Source of the DNA: Trueperaceae bacterium | GTDB lineage: Bacteria; Deinococcota; Deinococci; Deinococcales; Trueperaceae | Assembly (NCBI GenBank): GCA_024636105.1 | Contig: JAGXHO010000283.1 | Span: 1 to 8,180, forward strand | Direction of reading: 5' to 3' | DNA length: 8,180 nucleotides | Shown here: positions 1-5,803 of the stretch, one piece after another | How positions within the stretch are numbered: position 1 is the stretch's first letter | Layout: every line of letters begins with the position of its first letter | Notes under the pieces: model-generated | Database searches by the model: none | The model's input: only the letters and a program-made list of their open reading frames with translations | Told to the model about the DNA's origin: nothing | Made by a program: the position numbers and the translations under genes

Positions 1-91
1 CGAAGTAGGTGATCTCGTGGCCGAGTTCGCGGTTCGCGCGATCGAAGTAGGTGGCGTCGTAGGACTTGGTGCTGAACATCGCGATCTTCAT
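1..91 (-). CDS. ldhA: D-lactate dehydrogenase, N-terminal fragment (gene continues past left edge)
   Basis: Only the first 30 codons lie in the window. They read MKIAMFSTKSYDATYFDRAN followed by RELGHEITYF, which matches the start of LdhA-type D-2-hydroxyacid dehydrogenases (E. coli LdhA begins MKLAVYSTKQYD and has a comparable GFELEFF stretch). This is the first beta strand of the substrate-binding domain; the NAD-binding and catalytic residues lie outside the window. Family members are cytoplasmic and reduce pyruvate to D-lactate with NADH during fermentation. The ATG at 89-91 is supported by GAGAGG seven bases upstream (99-104, minus strand). The gene is divergent from tetR with about 215 bp between them. 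A related 2-hydroxyacid dehydrogenase cannot be excluded from 30 residues. Confidence 0.8.
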   Translation of the reverse strand, partial: MKIAMFSTKSYDATYFDRANRELGHEITYF

Positions 92-204
92 GGCGAAGCC
101 TCTCGGGTCCGGTTGCGGCATCGGCGCGGCGCGGCGCCCTGGGGCGGGCGCGGCGCAGCGCGCGGCGATCGCGCCGGCGGACGGTTCCGGCGGCGCACCC
201 GGCC

Positions 205-234
205 ATCATCCCCACGGCGCGGCGCGGCGGTCAA
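205..234 (-). promoter_or_regulatory. Possible promoter for the ldhA-like gene
   Basis: On the minus strand TTGACC (229-234) is followed after 18 bases by GATGAT (205-210), a 4/6 match to TATAAT. Transcription would start near 198 and leave a leader of about 105 bases that is almost pure G and C between 120 and 175, so it should be strongly folded. The spacer is one base longer than ideal and the -10 is mediocre, so this is only a candidate. Confidence 0.35.
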
Positions 235-269
235 GGACGCGGCGCACCGTGGCCCTGGGCGGATCGCCC

Positions 270-298
270 TTGACGTCGGCTGAACGAGTGTTTAGCAT
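270..298 (+). promoter_or_regulatory. Sigma70-type promoter of the tetR-ABC operon
   Basis: TTGACG (270-275), a 17-base spacer, then TAGCAT (293-298). The -35 matches consensus at five of six positions, the spacing is optimal, and the -10 keeps the key TA....T bases. The predicted start of transcription, about seven bases past the -10, falls at 305-306, exactly on an in-frame ATG. The promoter is bracketed by two copies of an inverted repeat that probably bind the TetR product. Confidence 0.65.
281..294. promoter_or_regulatory. Putative TetR operator, copy 1
   Basis: TGAAC-GAGT-GTTTA is an inverted repeat with five-base arms, one mismatch and a four-base centre. It fills the promoter spacer and covers the first two bases of the -10. 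The same pattern recurs at 301-314 with perfect arms. Binding by the repressor encoded just downstream would block RNA polymerase. Assignment to this TetR is inference from position and symmetry. Confidence 0.55.
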
Positions 299-300
299 GG

Positions 301-314
301 TGAACATGCGTTCA
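301..314. promoter_or_regulatory. Putative TetR operator, copy 2
   Basis: TGAAC-ATGC-GTTCA has perfect five-base arms and a four-base centre. Its centre is 20 bp, about two helical turns, from that of copy 1, so two repressor dimers would sit on the same face of the DNA. It covers the predicted transcription start and the first codons of tetR. Confidence 0.6.
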
Positions 315-1007
315 GCCTCGTCCGCGCCACCCGACGACCGCACCGCCGTCGCCCGCATCCGCGACGCGGCGCTCGCCTGCTTCGCCGAGGCGGGGGTGAC
401 GGCCACCACCGTGCGGCAGGTAGCCGAGCGCGCGGGGGTGTCGCCGGCGCTGGTCATCCACCACTTCGGTTCCAAGGCGGCCCTGCGGAAGGCCTGCGAC
501 GTCTACGTGGCGGCCTTCGTGCGCGAGCGCAAGTCCGCCGCCATGCGCGCCGGTCCCGGGCTCGATCCCCTCGCCCTGCTCCGTCCGGAGGACGACCGCG
601 TGCCGCTGCTCCCGTACCTCGCGCGCGTGCTCGCCGAGGGATCGCCTGAGGTCGACGCGTTGGTCGACGAACTGGTGGCGGACGCCGAGGGCTACCTCGC
701 CGAGGGGGTCGCGAGCGGGACCGTCCGACCGCTCGACCATCCGGAGGGGGTGGCGGCCGTGCTCACGCTCTGGTCGCTCGGCGCCCTGACGCTGCACCGG
801 CACGTCCGGCGGCTCGTCGGCGTCGACCTGACCGCACCGGCGGCGCAGTTGCTGACGACCACCGGGTACGTCGGCCCCGCGATGGAGATCCTCAGCCGCG
901 GTCTCGTCGACCCGGCGATCTACGAACGACTGGTGCGCACCGCTACCGACGTGGCGCCCGGAGCGCCCGACGCGCCCGACCCCGAGGTCGACAAGGAGGC
1001 ACGATGA
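306..1007 (+). CDS. TetR/AcrR-family transcriptional repressor, probably of the adjacent ABC exporter
   Basis: A 233-residue protein with the standard TetR architecture. Residues 14-60 form the N-terminal DNA-binding domain (IRDAALACFAEAG, then TTVRQVAERAGVSPALVIHHF containing the helix-turn-helix). The remaining ~170 residues are a variable helical ligand-binding and dimer domain. Such proteins repress nearby genes until a small ligand releases them. ATG 306 is preferred to the in-frame ATG 297 because the predicted transcription start coincides with 306 and ATG 297 lies inside the -10 element; there is no Shine-Dalgarno sequence for either, so translation is probably leaderless. The stop overlaps the ATPase start (ATGA, 1004-1007). 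TetR-ATPase-permease sets, such as mycobacterial Rv1219c-Rv1217c, act as self-regulated efflux systems; that analogy is inference, and the ligand is unknown. Confidence 0.9.
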   Translation: MRSASSAPPDDRTAVARIRDAALACFAEAGVTATTVRQVAERAGVSPALVIHHFGSKAALRKACDVYVAAFVRERKSAAMRAGPGLDPLALLRPEDDRVPLLPYLARVLAEGSPEVDALVDELVADAEGYLAEGVASGTVRPLDHPEGVAAVLTLWSLGALTLHRHVRRLVGVDLTAPAAQLLTTTGYVGPAMEILSRGLVDPAIYERLVRTATDVAPGAPDAPDPEVDKEAR

Positions 1008-1942
1008 ACGCCGCGATCCACGTTCAAGGGCTGGTCAAGAGCTACGGCCGCACCCGCGCGCTCGATGGGCTCGATCTGGAGGTCGGGACCGGGGAGGTGT
1101 TCGGGTTCATCGGGCCGAACGGCGCCGGCAAGTCGACCACCATCCGCGTGCTGATGGACCTGCTGCGTCCCGACGCCGGCACCGCGGAGGTGTTCGGGCA
1201 AGCGCCGGCCGACGGTGGTCCCGCGCTGCGCGCCCGAATCGGCTACCTCCCGGGCGAGCTCGCCATGAAGGGGCCGGTGCGCGCCGGCGACCACCTGCAG
1301 CACCTGGCCGCCCTGCGCGGCGGCCGCGGTCGCGACCGCATCGGCGCCCTCGCCGAGCGCTTCCGGCTCGACCTCACGCGACCGCTGCGCACCCTGTCGA
1401 AAGGCAACAAGCAGAAGGTGGGCGTCATCCAGGCGTTCATGCACGAACCGGAGCTGCTCGTGCTCGACGAGCCGACGAGCGGCCTCGATCCCCTGCTCCA
1501 GCACGAGTTCCTGGAGCTCGTCCGCGAGCGCGCCGCGACCGGCGCGACCGTGTTCATGTCGTCGCACGTGCTGCGCGAGGTCGAGAGCGTGGCGGACCGT
1601 GTGGCCATCATCCGCGCCGGCCGCATCGTCGACGTGGATTCGGTGCGCGGCCTGCGCGAGCGGGCGGGTCAGCGCGTGGCGTTCACCTTCGCCGCGCCCC
1701 CCGAGCTCGCGGCCTTCGCCGACGTGGCGGGGCTGCACGACGCGCGGCTCGACGGCGCGACCCTCTCGGGGCTGCTGCGCGGCGCGCCCGACGCGCTCCT
1801 CAAGGTCGCCGCCCGCCATGAAGTCGTCGCCTGGTCGGCGCGCGACCGCGACCTCGAAGACCTGTTCCTGGACGTCTACCGCCTCGGTGCCGCCGGCGCC
1901 GACGGACCCATCGGCACGAACGGAGGGCGCGATGCGCGCTGA
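1004..1942 (+). CDS. ABC transporter ATP-binding protein (ABC-2/DrrA-like exporter ATPase)
   Basis: A 312-residue nucleotide-binding subunit. Visible motifs are Walker A GPNGAGKST (37-45), the Q-loop region GYLPGE (80-85, no glutamine at the usual place), signature LSKGNKQ (131-137) instead of LSGGQ, Walker B with D-loop LLVLDEPTSGLDP (151-163) and switch histidine SSH (H188). The SKGNKQ variant is common among ATPases paired with ABC-2 permeases, so it should be active. A C-terminal extension of ~90 residues follows the core, as in DrrA/CcmA-type exporters. It would energise the permease encoded next, at the inner face of the membrane. Start ATG 1004 has AAGGAGG at 993-999, four bases upstream, and overlaps the tetR stop; the 3' end overlaps the permease by 11 bp. 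Substrate unknown; a drug or lipophile is likely from the TetR context. Confidence 0.93.
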   Translation: MNAAIHVQGLVKSYGRTRALDGLDLEVGTGEVFGFIGPNGAGKSTTIRVLMDLLRPDAGTAEVFGQAPADGGPALRARIGYLPGELAMKGPVRAGDHLQHLAALRGGRGRDRIGALAERFRLDLTRPLRTLSKGNKQKVGVIQAFMHEPELLVLDEPTSGLDPLLQHEFLELVRERAATGATVFMSSHVLREVESVADRVAIIRAGRIVDVDSVRGLRERAGQRVAFTFAAPPELAAFADVAGLHDARLDGATLSGLLRGAPDALLKVAARHEVVAWSARDRDLEDLFLDVYRLGAAGADGPIGTNGGRDAR

Positions 1943-2726
1943 ACCCTTCCCGTCCCTGATGCGCGTGGTGCGCGACCACCGCCGCGCGTTCCTGACCTGG
2001 CTCGTGGCCCTGAGCGCGATCACGGCCTTCTACATGGCGTTCTGGCCGATGATGGGCGCCGAGATGCTCGCCGCGATCGAGGGCATGCCCGAGGGCCTGA
2101 TGACCGCCATGGGCTACGACCGCATCGGCACCGCCACGGGGTACCTCGAGGCGGTCGTGTACGGCCTGCTCGGCCCCATCCTGCTGCTCGTGTACGGGAT
2201 CGGGCTCGGCGTGCGCTTGATCGCCGGCCAGGAGGAGGACGGCACCCTCGAGCTGGACCTGACCGCGCCGGTCGCGCGCGGTCGCCTCTACGGCGAGCGG
2301 CTCGCCTCCGTATGGCTGCTGCTGACCGGGCTGGTCGTGGGCGTCACCCTCGCCGTCTTCGTCAGCAACCCGCTGTTCGACCTCGGCCTCGACCTCGGGA
2401 ACGTGGTCGCGGCGAGCTTCGGGCTCCTCTTGCTCGTCGGCAGCTTCGCGACGCTCGGTTTCGCCGTCGGCGCGGCCACCGGTCGGCGCGGCCTCGCCCT
2501 CGGCTCAGTGGCCGGCCTGGCGGTGGTGGGGTACGTGTTCCGCGGCGTCGCGAACGCCGCCGGCGTCGACGCGCTGGCGGCCGTCTCGCCGTTCTCGTGG
2601 TTCCTCGCGCCCGACCCGCTGGGCAGCGGCTTCGACCTCGCGAGCACGCTCAAGCTCGCGGCGATCTCCGTGGTCGCCGCCCCGCTCGGGTTGTGGCGCT
2701 TCCGGCGGCGGGATCTGATGACGTGA
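1932..2726 (+). CDS. ABC-2 type transporter permease
   Basis: A 264-residue membrane protein with about six hydrophobic segments (roughly 19-38, 74-97, 124-146, 156-181, 186-206, 237-254). Between segments two and three is the cytoplasmic motif AGQEEDGTLELDL (98-110), the E-x-GTLE signature of ABC-2 exporters that contacts the ATPase. The protein ends in a basic tail (WRFRRRDLMT). It is a half-size permease and would dimerise with two ATPase subunits, in contrast to the ~550-residue twelve-helix permeases of tetronasin-type systems. ATG 1932 is supported by GGAGGG (1922-1927) four bases upstream and lies inside the ATPase 3' end in another frame, so translation is probably coupled. A longer frame open to 1599 is just overlap with the ATPase gene. 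The operon ends here before a strong hairpin. Confidence 0.88.
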   Translation: MRAEPFPSLMRVVRDHRRAFLTWLVALSAITAFYMAFWPMMGAEMLAAIEGMPEGLMTAMGYDRIGTATGYLEAVVYGLLGPILLLVYGIGLGVRLIAGQEEDGTLELDLTAPVARGRLYGERLASVWLLLTGLVVGVTLAVFVSNPLFDLGLDLGNVVAASFGLLLLVGSFATLGFAVGAATGRRGLALGSVAGLAVVGYVFRGVANAAGVDALAAVSPFSWFLAPDPLGSGFDLASTLKLAAISVVAAPLGLWRFRRRDLMT

Positions 2727-2735
2727 GAGTCGGGA

Positions 2736-2768
2736 CGTGGGCGCGATCAAGAACCGATCGCGCCCACG
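2736..2768. terminator. Hairpin between convergent genes, probable bidirectional terminator
   Basis: A perfect 13-bp stem (CGTGGGCGCGATC at 2736-2748, complement at 2756-2768) with a seven-base loop AAGAACC. It starts nine bases past the permease stop and lies 45 bp from the lipoprotein stop. Neither side carries a run of T, so classical intrinsic termination is uncertain; in high-GC genomes such U-less hairpins often mark 3' ends or pause sites. Confidence 0.55.
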
Positions 2769-2795
2769 CCATCAGGCTTCGCGCACGCTAGCGAG

Positions 2796-2816
2796 CGCTC
2801 AGCGCTCAGGGCTCAG
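2796..2816. repeat. Three tandem 7-bp units over the lipoprotein stop codon
   Basis: CGCTCAG, CGCTCAG, GGCTCAG in direct succession. Read on the minus strand each unit supplies a TGA (2813-2815, 2806-2808, 2799-2801), so the gene's stop is followed by TGA in each of the other two frames. Probably a small slippage duplication. Confidence 0.6.
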
Positions 2817-3955
2817 GGATTGAACACCAACACCATGCCGTCTGGGAACACGCTCAGGTTGCTCACGTAGAGCTCGCCGCGCTTGCCGAACGCCATGCCG
2901 CCGGGCGCCACCAGACCGTCGTCGATCCCCAGGATCGTCTCGGTGGTCCCGCCGACGACGCGTTTCAGCGCGCCGCGGAGATCATTTGACAGCAGCCCGA
3001 GCGTCGACAGCTCCAGCACGTAGAGCGCGCCTCGATCGTCGAACGTCACGTCGATGATGTTCGTGAAGCCCGTGGCATACACCGTCGGGGCTTCTCCGGG
3101 CACCACCCGGAACACGCTCGCGCCGCCCATCGGGAAGGGGAAGCCCGTGAGTTGGCCCACGTAATACGCCCCGTCGGGACCACGAGCGACCGAGGTCGGT
3201 ACGGCGTCCATAGGGATCGTGGTACCGGGCGGCAGCTCCAGGAACGGTGGCGCGGCCACCATGGTGGATGGGAACACGGCGAGGGTCTCCACGCTGCCGT
3301 CTGCCGCGATCCACAGCAGGCTGTTGCCGCCTGCATCGACCACCACTTGACCGCCCGGTACCGCGAGCACCCCGTAGGGATTGCTGTCCACGGCGCCACC
3401 GTCGGGGTTGTCGGTGCGTTCGAAGTCGGCCACGTCCGCGACAGCGGCGACGGTGCCTCGGGCCTGGCTGGCGCGCCACAAGTAACCAAAACCACTGTCG
3501 GGGAACAGCGCGTCCCGCATGTCCGGGTCCGCGCCCAGACCCGTGGTTAGGTACAGGTTGCCGTTGCCGAGAACGCTGACGTCGTGTACACCGCCGGCGA
3601 AGCTGCCGTCGGGGCCGGCCAGCGAGGGGAGGCCCTCGAGGACGCGTCGCTGGCCCTTGCGATCGATCCGAGTGACGGCGCCGCTATATCCCAGGCATGC
3701 CTCGCCCTCGGGGCCGTCAAAGCAGCCCTCGTCGCCACCCACGCCGGCCTCCGCAACGAGGACGGCGCCGTCGGGTGCGACGGTGACCCCCCGCGGGTTG
3801 GCCAGACCCGAGGCGAACAGTTCGCCGGCGGTCGAACCGATCGAGGCTCGCTCGATCGAGCCGGGTTCGACCGTGGTGGTCGAGCAGGCAGCCAAGAGCG
3901 CCAGAGCGAGGGCTGCTAGGAGTGAACGAACGCCTGCGGAACGTACGATCTGCAT
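2813..3955 (-). CDS. ScyD/ScyE-family beta-propeller lipoprotein
   Basis: A 380-residue exported protein. Residues 1-23 are a signal peptide (positive start MQIVRSAGVR, then a Leu/Ala core) ending in the lipobox LAAC with Cys24, so it should be lipid-anchored on the outer side of the cytoplasmic membrane. The rest is a series of NHL/SMP-30-like blade repeats: FASGLANPRGVTVAPDGAVLV, SGAVTRID, GGVHDVSVLGNGNLYLTTG, NPYGVLAVPGGQVVVDAGGN, VPTSVARGPDGAYYVGQL, GFTNIIDVTFDDRGALYVLE and APGGMAFGKRGELYVSN. The start 'ASGLxxPRG' and overall pattern match the ScyD/ScyE family, named from cyanobacterial scytonemin clusters but widespread elsewhere; no scytonemin gene is nearby. The biochemical role is unknown. 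ATG 3953-3955 is chosen over an in-frame upstream ATG (3985) because GAGGAG (3962-3967) lies five bases before it and it gives a proper signal peptide. Confidence 0.82.
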   Translation of the reverse strand: MQIVRSAGVRSLLAALALALLAACSTTTVEPGSIERASIGSTAGELFASGLANPRGVTVAPDGAVLVAEAGVGGDEGCFDGPEGEACLGYSGAVTRIDRKGQRRVLEGLPSLAGPDGSFAGGVHDVSVLGNGNLYLTTGLGADPDMRDALFPDSGFGYLWRASQARGTVAAVADVADFERTDNPDGGAVDSNPYGVLAVPGGQVVVDAGGNSLLWIAADGSVETLAVFPSTMVAAPPFLELPPGTTIPMDAVPTSVARGPDGAYYVGQLTGFPFPMGGASVFRVVPGEAPTVYATGFTNIIDVTFDDRGALYVLELSTLGLLSNDLRGALKRVVGGTTETILGIDDGLVAPGGMAFGKRGELYVSNLSVFPDGMVLVFNP

Positions 3956-4032
3956 GGGCGGCTCCTCACCCCACGCTGAACGCATGCCAACACGCCTCGC
4001 GCCAGTTTCATCATTCAGGTAGGGTGTGAGGA

Positions 4033-4060
4033 ATTATACAGGAACGACCGCCCACGTCAA
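4033..4060 (-). promoter_or_regulatory. Near-consensus promoter of the ScyD-like lipoprotein gene
   Basis: On the minus strand TTGACG (4055-4060), 16 bases, then a perfect TATAAT (4033-4038). The AT-rich -10 stands out in a ~70% GC background. Transcription should start near 4026, giving a leader of about 70 bases before the ATG at 3955. Confidence 0.75.
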
Positions 4061-4075
4061 GCGGCGGTGGATCTC

Positions 4076-4134
4076 GTCGACCGTCGATTTGGGGTTGCCG
4101 GGGTCTTGGCACTGCATCCTGGAGTCGATCGTCG
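4076..4134. repeat. Pair of GTCGAYCGTCG repeats in the divergent intergenic region
   Basis: GTCGACCGTCG at 4076-4086 and GTCGATCGTCG at 4124-4134 differ at one base and are in the same orientation, 48 bp apart. The first overlaps the inverted repeat TCGAC-C-GTCGA (4077-4087), located about 17 bp upstream of the lipoprotein -35. They could be regulator sites shared by the two divergent genes, or chance in GC-rich DNA. Confidence 0.3.
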
Positions 4135-4208
4135 CCGTTCCACGCCTCGAGACGCCGTTGTGCCCGATGGAGGTTCGAACGCGGCGTGGTGGGGTAGCGT
4201 CCCAGGTA

Positions 4209-4222
4209 CCCGGCATGCCGGG
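4209..4222. promoter_or_regulatory. 14-bp perfect palindrome just before the His-rich gene's ribosome site
   Basis: CCCGGCATGCCGGG is self-complementary over all 14 bases and ends four bases before the GGAGG ribosome site (4227-4231). In DNA it could be an operator; in mRNA it could fold as a 5-bp GC stem with a CATG loop next to the ribosome site. I see no convincing -35/-10 pair for this gene between 4090 and 4200. Confidence 0.4.
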
Positions 4223-4238
4223 CAATGGAGGCAAATTC

Positions 4239-4514
4239 ATGAAGCGCACGAAGATGCAATGGTGGACGATGGCGGCGGCGGCACTGGTCGTGGGCTTCGC
4301 GAGCTCGACCCTGGGCCAGTCCGAACCCGCGGCGTCGACCTGTCCCGTCGGGTTCCATCTGCACTCGGTGGAAGTCCACGACCACGAGGCGCAGGCCCAT
4401 CGACACGTCGGCACGAGTGCCGACCAGAACGACGACGGTTGGATCTGCGTGAAGCACGTTGGACGCGGCGGCAGCGTCCACGTGCACATCGATAACGCCG
4501 TCGCCAAGCGCTGA
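4239..4514 (+). CDS. Small secreted histidine-rich protein with EF-hand-like Asp loop
   Basis: A 91-residue protein. Residues 1-26 are a signal peptide (MKRTKMQWWT, then MAAAALVVGFASS, cleavage probably after TLG26), so the ~65-residue mature part should be extracytoplasmic. It has two cysteines (C35, C70), possibly a disulfide, and nine histidines clustered as FHLH, VHDHE, AHRH, KH and VHVH. Residues 62-73 (D-x-N-x-D-G-x-I, i.e. D62, N64, D66, G67, I69) follow the EF-hand/Excalibur loop pattern but have His at position 12 instead of Glu. The layout CPxGF...D-x-N-x-DG-x-x-CVK...V-x-IDN resembles short uncharacterised secreted proteins of high-GC bacteria. Binding of Ca2+ or a transition metal is inference. 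ATG 4239 has GGAGG seven bases upstream (4227-4231); an upstream in-frame ATG at 4026 has none and would bury the signal peptide. Single-gene unit followed by a terminator. Confidence 0.8.
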   Translation: MKRTKMQWWTMAAAALVVGFASSTLGQSEPAASTCPVGFHLHSVEVHDHEAQAHRHVGTSADQNDDGWICVKHVGRGGSVHVHIDNAVAKR

Positions 4515-4579
4515 TCTTCCGTCAGCGCGCGCCCCGCGTGCACGGGCACCGACGCGTCCTGTGGTGTCTGAGGTGGTAG

Positions 4580-4605
4580 GCGGCCCCCGGTTCTCCGGGG
4601 GCCGC
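4580..4605 (+). terminator. Intrinsic-type terminator after the His-rich protein gene
   Basis: An 11-bp all-GC stem (GCGGCCCCCGG at 4580-4590, complement at 4595-4605) with a TTCT loop, followed by the T-enriched GTTCGTTTCC. It lies 65 bp past the stop at 4514. Confidence 0.8.
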
Positions 4606-4650
4606 GTTCGTTTCCGACGCGTTCGCCCGGCTCGGCGTCGTACGCCTCGA

Positions 4651-4681
4651 CGCCGACGCTGGTCCCCAGGCAGCGTCGGCG
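4651..4681 (+). promoter_or_regulatory. Stable hairpin in the leader of the aldolase gene
   Basis: A perfect 11-bp stem, CGCCGACGCTG (4651-4661) with CAGCGTCGGCG (4671-4681), and a nine-base loop GTCCCCAGG. A shorter competing stem, CTGG-TCC-CCAG (4659-4669), overlaps the loop. There is no T run after it, so it is not an obvious terminator. It ends 63 bp before the aldolase ATG. No clear aldolase promoter is visible between 4606 and 4744, so whether the hairpin is in the mRNA is uncertain. Confidence 0.45.
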
Positions 4682-4744
4682 ACCGACCGCCAGTTCGAGA
4701 CCTTCGTGGTGCACGCCGCACGTCGCTTCGGAAAGGAGCCCGCC

Positions 4745-5803
4745 ATGGATCGCGAGATCGAACGCATGCACGCTCTCTGGAGCACGGCCAAGGACCTGAT
4801 GGTCGAGGGCAAAGGCATCTTGGCCGCCGACGAGAGCACGAGCACGATCGGACGCCGATTCGACGCCATCGGGGTCGTGAACACCGAGGAGCACCGCCGC
4901 GACTACCGTGAGCTGCTGTTCGGCACGGAGGGCTTTGAGTCGTACGTGAGCGGGGCGATCCTGTTCGACGAGACCCTCCGTCAGCGCGCGTCCGATGGTT
5001 CCCGTTTCGTCGAGTTGCTCCAAGGACGGGGGGTCATCCCGGGCGTCAAGGTCGACGCCGGCGCCCAAACGCTTGCGGGTTCGCCCAACGAGACCGTGAC
5101 CGAGGGGCTCGACGGTTTGCGCGAACGCTTGAACGAGTACCGCGAGTTGGGCGCGCGATTCACCAAGTGGCGCGCGGTCCTGCGCATCGGCAAGGACCGG
5201 CCGACGCGGTACGCGGTCGACGTCAACGCGCACGCGTTGGCGCGCTACGCGGCGCTCGCCCAAGAAGCGGGCCTGGTGCCCATCGTCGAGCCCGAAGTGC
5301 TGATGGACGGCGACCACGACATCGACCGCTGCTCCGACGCCAGCGAGATGACGTTGCGCGAGGTCTTCTACCAACTCGCGCACCACGGCGTGAACCTCGA
5401 GGGCATGATCCTGAAGCCGAACATGGTCGTTTCCGGCGTCGACGCCAGCGATCGGGCGGGGCCTGGGATGGTGGCGGAGAGGACGCTCGCCTGCTTGTTG
5501 CGCACGGTGCCCGCCGCCGTGCCCGGTATCGCGTTCCTGTCGGGCGGTCAGAGCGACGAGGAGGCGACGCGCAACTTGGACGCGATCAACCACAGAGCGC
5601 GCGAGGTCGGTGCGCCGTGGCGGCTCACGTTCTCCTTCGGCCGCGCTTTGCAGGCTGCGCCCCAGCAAGCCTGGCGCGGCGATCGCGCGAACGTCGATCG
5701 GGCCCGGCAGGTGTTCCTGGAGCGAGCGCGGGCGACGGCGGCAGCGAGCGTCGGCGACTACGCGAACGGAGGTCAGCGTCCACCGTGGACACCACCGAGC
5801 TGA
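4745..5803 (+). CDS. Fructose-bisphosphate aldolase, class I
   Basis: A 352-residue cytoplasmic enzyme that splits fructose 1,6-bisphosphate into glyceraldehyde 3-phosphate and dihydroxyacetone phosphate through a Schiff base (EC 4.1.2.13). It aligns along its length with animal/plant-type class I aldolases: GILAADESTSTIGRRF (24-39, D29), FTKWRAVLRI (139-148, K141 and R143), PIVEPEVLMDGDHD (179-192, E182 and E184), LEGMILKPNMV (218-228, with K224 as Schiff-base lysine), FLSGGQSDEEATRNLDAIN and TFSFGRALQAAPQQAW. All expected active-site residues are present. ATG 4745 is fixed by AAGGAG (4733-4738), six bases upstream. The C-terminus (SVGDYANGGQ, then RPPWTPPS) matches the position of GKYTPSGQ in rabbit aldolase, so the core is complete, but the last ~8 residues may be new, because the gene's 3' end overlaps a foreign protease remnant. 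Confidence 0.95.
   Translation: MDREIERMHALWSTAKDLMVEGKGILAADESTSTIGRRFDAIGVVNTEEHRRDYRELLFGTEGFESYVSGAILFDETLRQRASDGSRFVELLQGRGVIPGVKVDAGAQTLAGSPNETVTEGLDGLRERLNEYRELGARFTKWRAVLRIGKDRPTRYAVDVNAHALARYAALAQEAGLVPIVEPEVLMDGDHDIDRCSDASEMTLREVFYQLAHHGVNLEGMILKPNMVVSGVDASDRAGPGMVAERTLACLLRTVPAAVPGIAFLSGGQSDEEATRNLDAINHRAREVGAPWRLTFSFGRALQAAPQQAWRGDRANVDRARQVFLERARATAAASVGDYANGGQRPPWTPPS

Noticed and set aside
165..175. GCGATCGC, the cyanobacterial HIP1 octamer
   Set aside because: I see only about two copies in the window (also near 5678-5690), far below HIP1-type density, and the gene content is not cyanobacterial.
66..305. N-terminal extension of TetR from an ATG at 66
   Set aside because: It would cross the divergent ldhA start and the promoter, and its translation is low-complexity. 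TetR homology begins shortly after 306.
920..2023. Minus-strand open frame of ~367 codons opposite the ABC ATPase
   Set aside because: It overlaps a gene with complete Walker motifs on the other strand, and its own translation shows no family features.
2813..3955. Scytonemin biosynthesis locus
   Set aside because: Only the widespread ScyD-like propeller is present; no ScyA, ScyB, ScyC or aromatic amino-acid genes are nearby.
4160..4190. GGTTCGAAC resembling a tRNA T-arm
   Set aside because: The flanking bases do not pair into a T stem, and no acceptor, D or anticodon arms fit around it.
5719..5803. Programmed -1 frameshift producing an aldolase-protease fusion
   Set aside because: No slippery heptamer is visible and the protease part lacks two catalytic boxes, so a functional fusion is implausible.
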